From positions 1-7,403 of the forward strand of contig JANXXW010000286.1 of assembly GCA_025350425.1 (NCBI GenBank): DNA of 7,403 bases, read 5' to 3'. Shown here piece by piece: positions 6,690 through 7,403 of the stretch. The stretch comes from Rhodospirillales bacterium. GTDB lineage: Bacteria > Pseudomonadota > Alphaproteobacteria > Acetobacterales > Acetobacteraceae. The number at the start of each line of letters is the position of its first letter. Position 1 is the first letter of the stretch. Both the position numbers and the translations under genes were made by a program. The notes under the pieces are model-generated. The model had not been told where the DNA came from. It saw nothing but the letters and a program-made list of their open reading frames with translations, and searched no databases.

Positions 6690-6718
6690 TGGACAGGCAC
6701 CCCCGCGAATCCGATACT
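6690..6718 (+). promoter_or_regulatory. Candidate sigma70-type promoter for the solute-binding protein gene
   Basis: TGGACA (6690-6695, 5 of 6 to the -35 consensus) and GATACT (6713-6718, 4 of 6 to the -10 consensus) are separated by exactly 17 bases. A start site near 6725 would leave a leader of about 20 bases that still contains the ribosome-binding site at 6733-6740. An imperfect 16-base palindrome centred on CGTACG (6668-6683) lies just upstream and could bind a regulator. Confidence 0.5.
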
Positions 6719-6740
6719 CTCCCCAAACGACAGGGGAGAG
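6717..6740 (+). repeat. Inverted repeat covering the Shine-Dalgarno of the solute-binding protein gene
   Basis: CTCTCCCC (6717-6724) and GGGGAGAG (6733-6740) are perfect 8-base complements around an 8-base loop. The right arm contains GGAG, six bases before the ATG at 6745. If both arms were transcribed, the hairpin would hide the ribosome-binding site. If the candidate promoter just upstream is right, the left arm overlaps the -10 and start site and would not be in the RNA. Confidence 0.6.
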
Positions 6741-6744
6741 ATCC

Positions 6745-7403
6745 ATGCGGCACACTCTGAAGACAGCGCTGATGGCGAGCACCATGGCGCTCACGGCCTT
6801 CGCGGCGCAGGCGCAGGTGAAAATCGGCGTGATCAACTCGGCTTCCGGGCCGGTATCCTCGATCGGCATCCCGTACAACAAGGGCATCGCCGCCGCCCTG
6901 GTGAACGGCGGCGTGATCGACGGTCAGAAGATCACGATCGTCAATATCGACGACACATCGGACCCCGCCGTCGCTGCGCGCGCCGCGCGCAAGCTGATCG
7001 AAGAGGACCATGTCGACCTGGTCATGGGCTCGGCTGGCACCCCGTCCTCAATCGCGATCTACAATGTCGCGGCCGAGATGAAGACGCCCATGGTGTTCCT
7101 CGCTAATGGCGGTGTGCCCGGCGACAAAGGCGCCTGGGAAGTGACCATCCCACAGCCGCCGCCGCTGATGATCGACGCCGACATCGAGTTGATGAAGAGG
7201 GCCGGCATCAAGACGGTTGGATATATCGGCTACAACGATGCCTGGGGCGACCTGGTTTACAGCAGCCTGAAATCGGCCGCCGACAAGGCGGGCATCCAGA
7301 TCGTCGCCAATGAGCGGTTCGCCCGCACCGACACCAGCGTGACGCCGCAAGTGCTCAAGATCATGGCGCTGCACCCCGACGCCGTGCTCACGGGCGGTTC
7401 TGG
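6745..7403 (+). CDS. ABC transporter periplasmic substrate-binding protein, branched-chain amino acid type (Peripla_BP_6), N-terminal part
   Basis: Translation from ATG at 6745 stays open to the right edge: 219 whole codons, so the gene is cut by the window (the family is usually about 380-400 residues). Residues 1-23 are a Sec signal peptide (Arg/Lys start, hydrophobic core, likely cleavage after Ala-Gln-Ala at 21-23); there is no lipobox Cys. The mature start VKIGVINSASGPVSSIG is the typical first strand and ligand loop of LivJ-like proteins. DDTSDPAVAARAARKLIEED (69-88), the SAGTPSSIAI stretch (96-105) and the second-lobe start AGIKTVGYIGYNDAWGD (153-169) also fit. Such proteins capture amino acids, other carboxylates or aromatic compounds for a permease; the ligand cannot be told here and no partner genes are visible. 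The start is supported by GGGGAGAG at 6733-6740. It follows asd by 111 bases and seems to have its own promoter. Confidence 0.9.
   Translation, partial: MRHTLKTALMASTMALTAFAAQAQVKIGVINSASGPVSSIGIPYNKGIAAALVNGGVIDGQKITIVNIDDTSDPAVAARAARKLIEEDHVDLVMGSAGTPSSIAIYNVAAEMKTPMVFLANGGVPGDKGAWEVTIPQPPPLMIDADIELMKRAGIKTVGYIGYNDAWGDLVYSSLKSAADKAGIQIVANERFARTDTSVTPQVLKIMALHPDAVLTGGS

Noticed and set aside
5740..7011. A 423-codon minus-strand frame and an overlapping 411-codon + strand frame (5871-7106) across asd and the next gene
   Set aside because: Both run through the asd active-site region and across the promoter of the next gene; composition is typical of shadow frames. asd and the solute-binding protein explain the same bases fully.

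Overview
This window is ordinary, GC-rich bacterial chromosome. It carries five recognisable protein-coding genes plus the start of a sixth at the right edge. The GC-rich codon use, the protein families and the order amidase / PBP1A / prfB point to an alphaproteobacterium. Rhodospirillales, perhaps Acetobacteraceae, is my best guess, but that rests on recalled family resemblance and not on a search. I see no mobile element, CRISPR array, tRNA or rRNA.

Layout. (1) Bases 1-665, + strand: the C-terminal part of a serine-carboxypeptidase-like (S10) protein, cut by the left edge. (2) Bases 666-776: a short convergent gap holding a long stem-loop. (3) Bases 777-5405, - strand: a three-gene cluster read in the order N-acetylmuramoyl-L-alanine amidase, bifunctional penicillin-binding protein 1A (mrcA), peptide chain release factor 2 (prfB), with gaps of 46 and 28 bases. 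(4) Bases 5406-5604: a divergent promoter region. (5) Bases 5605-6633, + strand: asd, aspartate-semialdehyde dehydrogenase. (6) Bases 6634-6744: an intergenic region with a G-rich tract and a plausible sigma70-type promoter. (7) Bases 6745 to the right edge, + strand: the N-terminal 219 residues of a secreted solute-binding protein of an ABC transporter of the branched-chain-amino-acid type.

The clearest special feature is in prfB. The gene is split by an in-frame TGA at codon 24 inside a classical +1 programmed frameshift site: an internal AGGAGG, three bases, then CTT TGA C. The complete RF2 is 376 residues, from base 1908 to base 777. A caller unaware of the shift would start near base 1745 and lose the first 54 residues.

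Functionally, the minus-strand cluster pairs peptidoglycan synthesis (PBP1A) with peptidoglycan cleavage (amidase). The divergent asd makes the aspartate semialdehyde that leads to diaminopimelate, a peptidoglycan building block, as well as to lysine, threonine and methionine. The S10 and transporter genes look unrelated to this theme. I found no convincing undescribed system. The findings are local regulatory curiosities: the recoding site, SD-less starts, hairpins, a G-quadruplex motif and a bias toward TAG stops.
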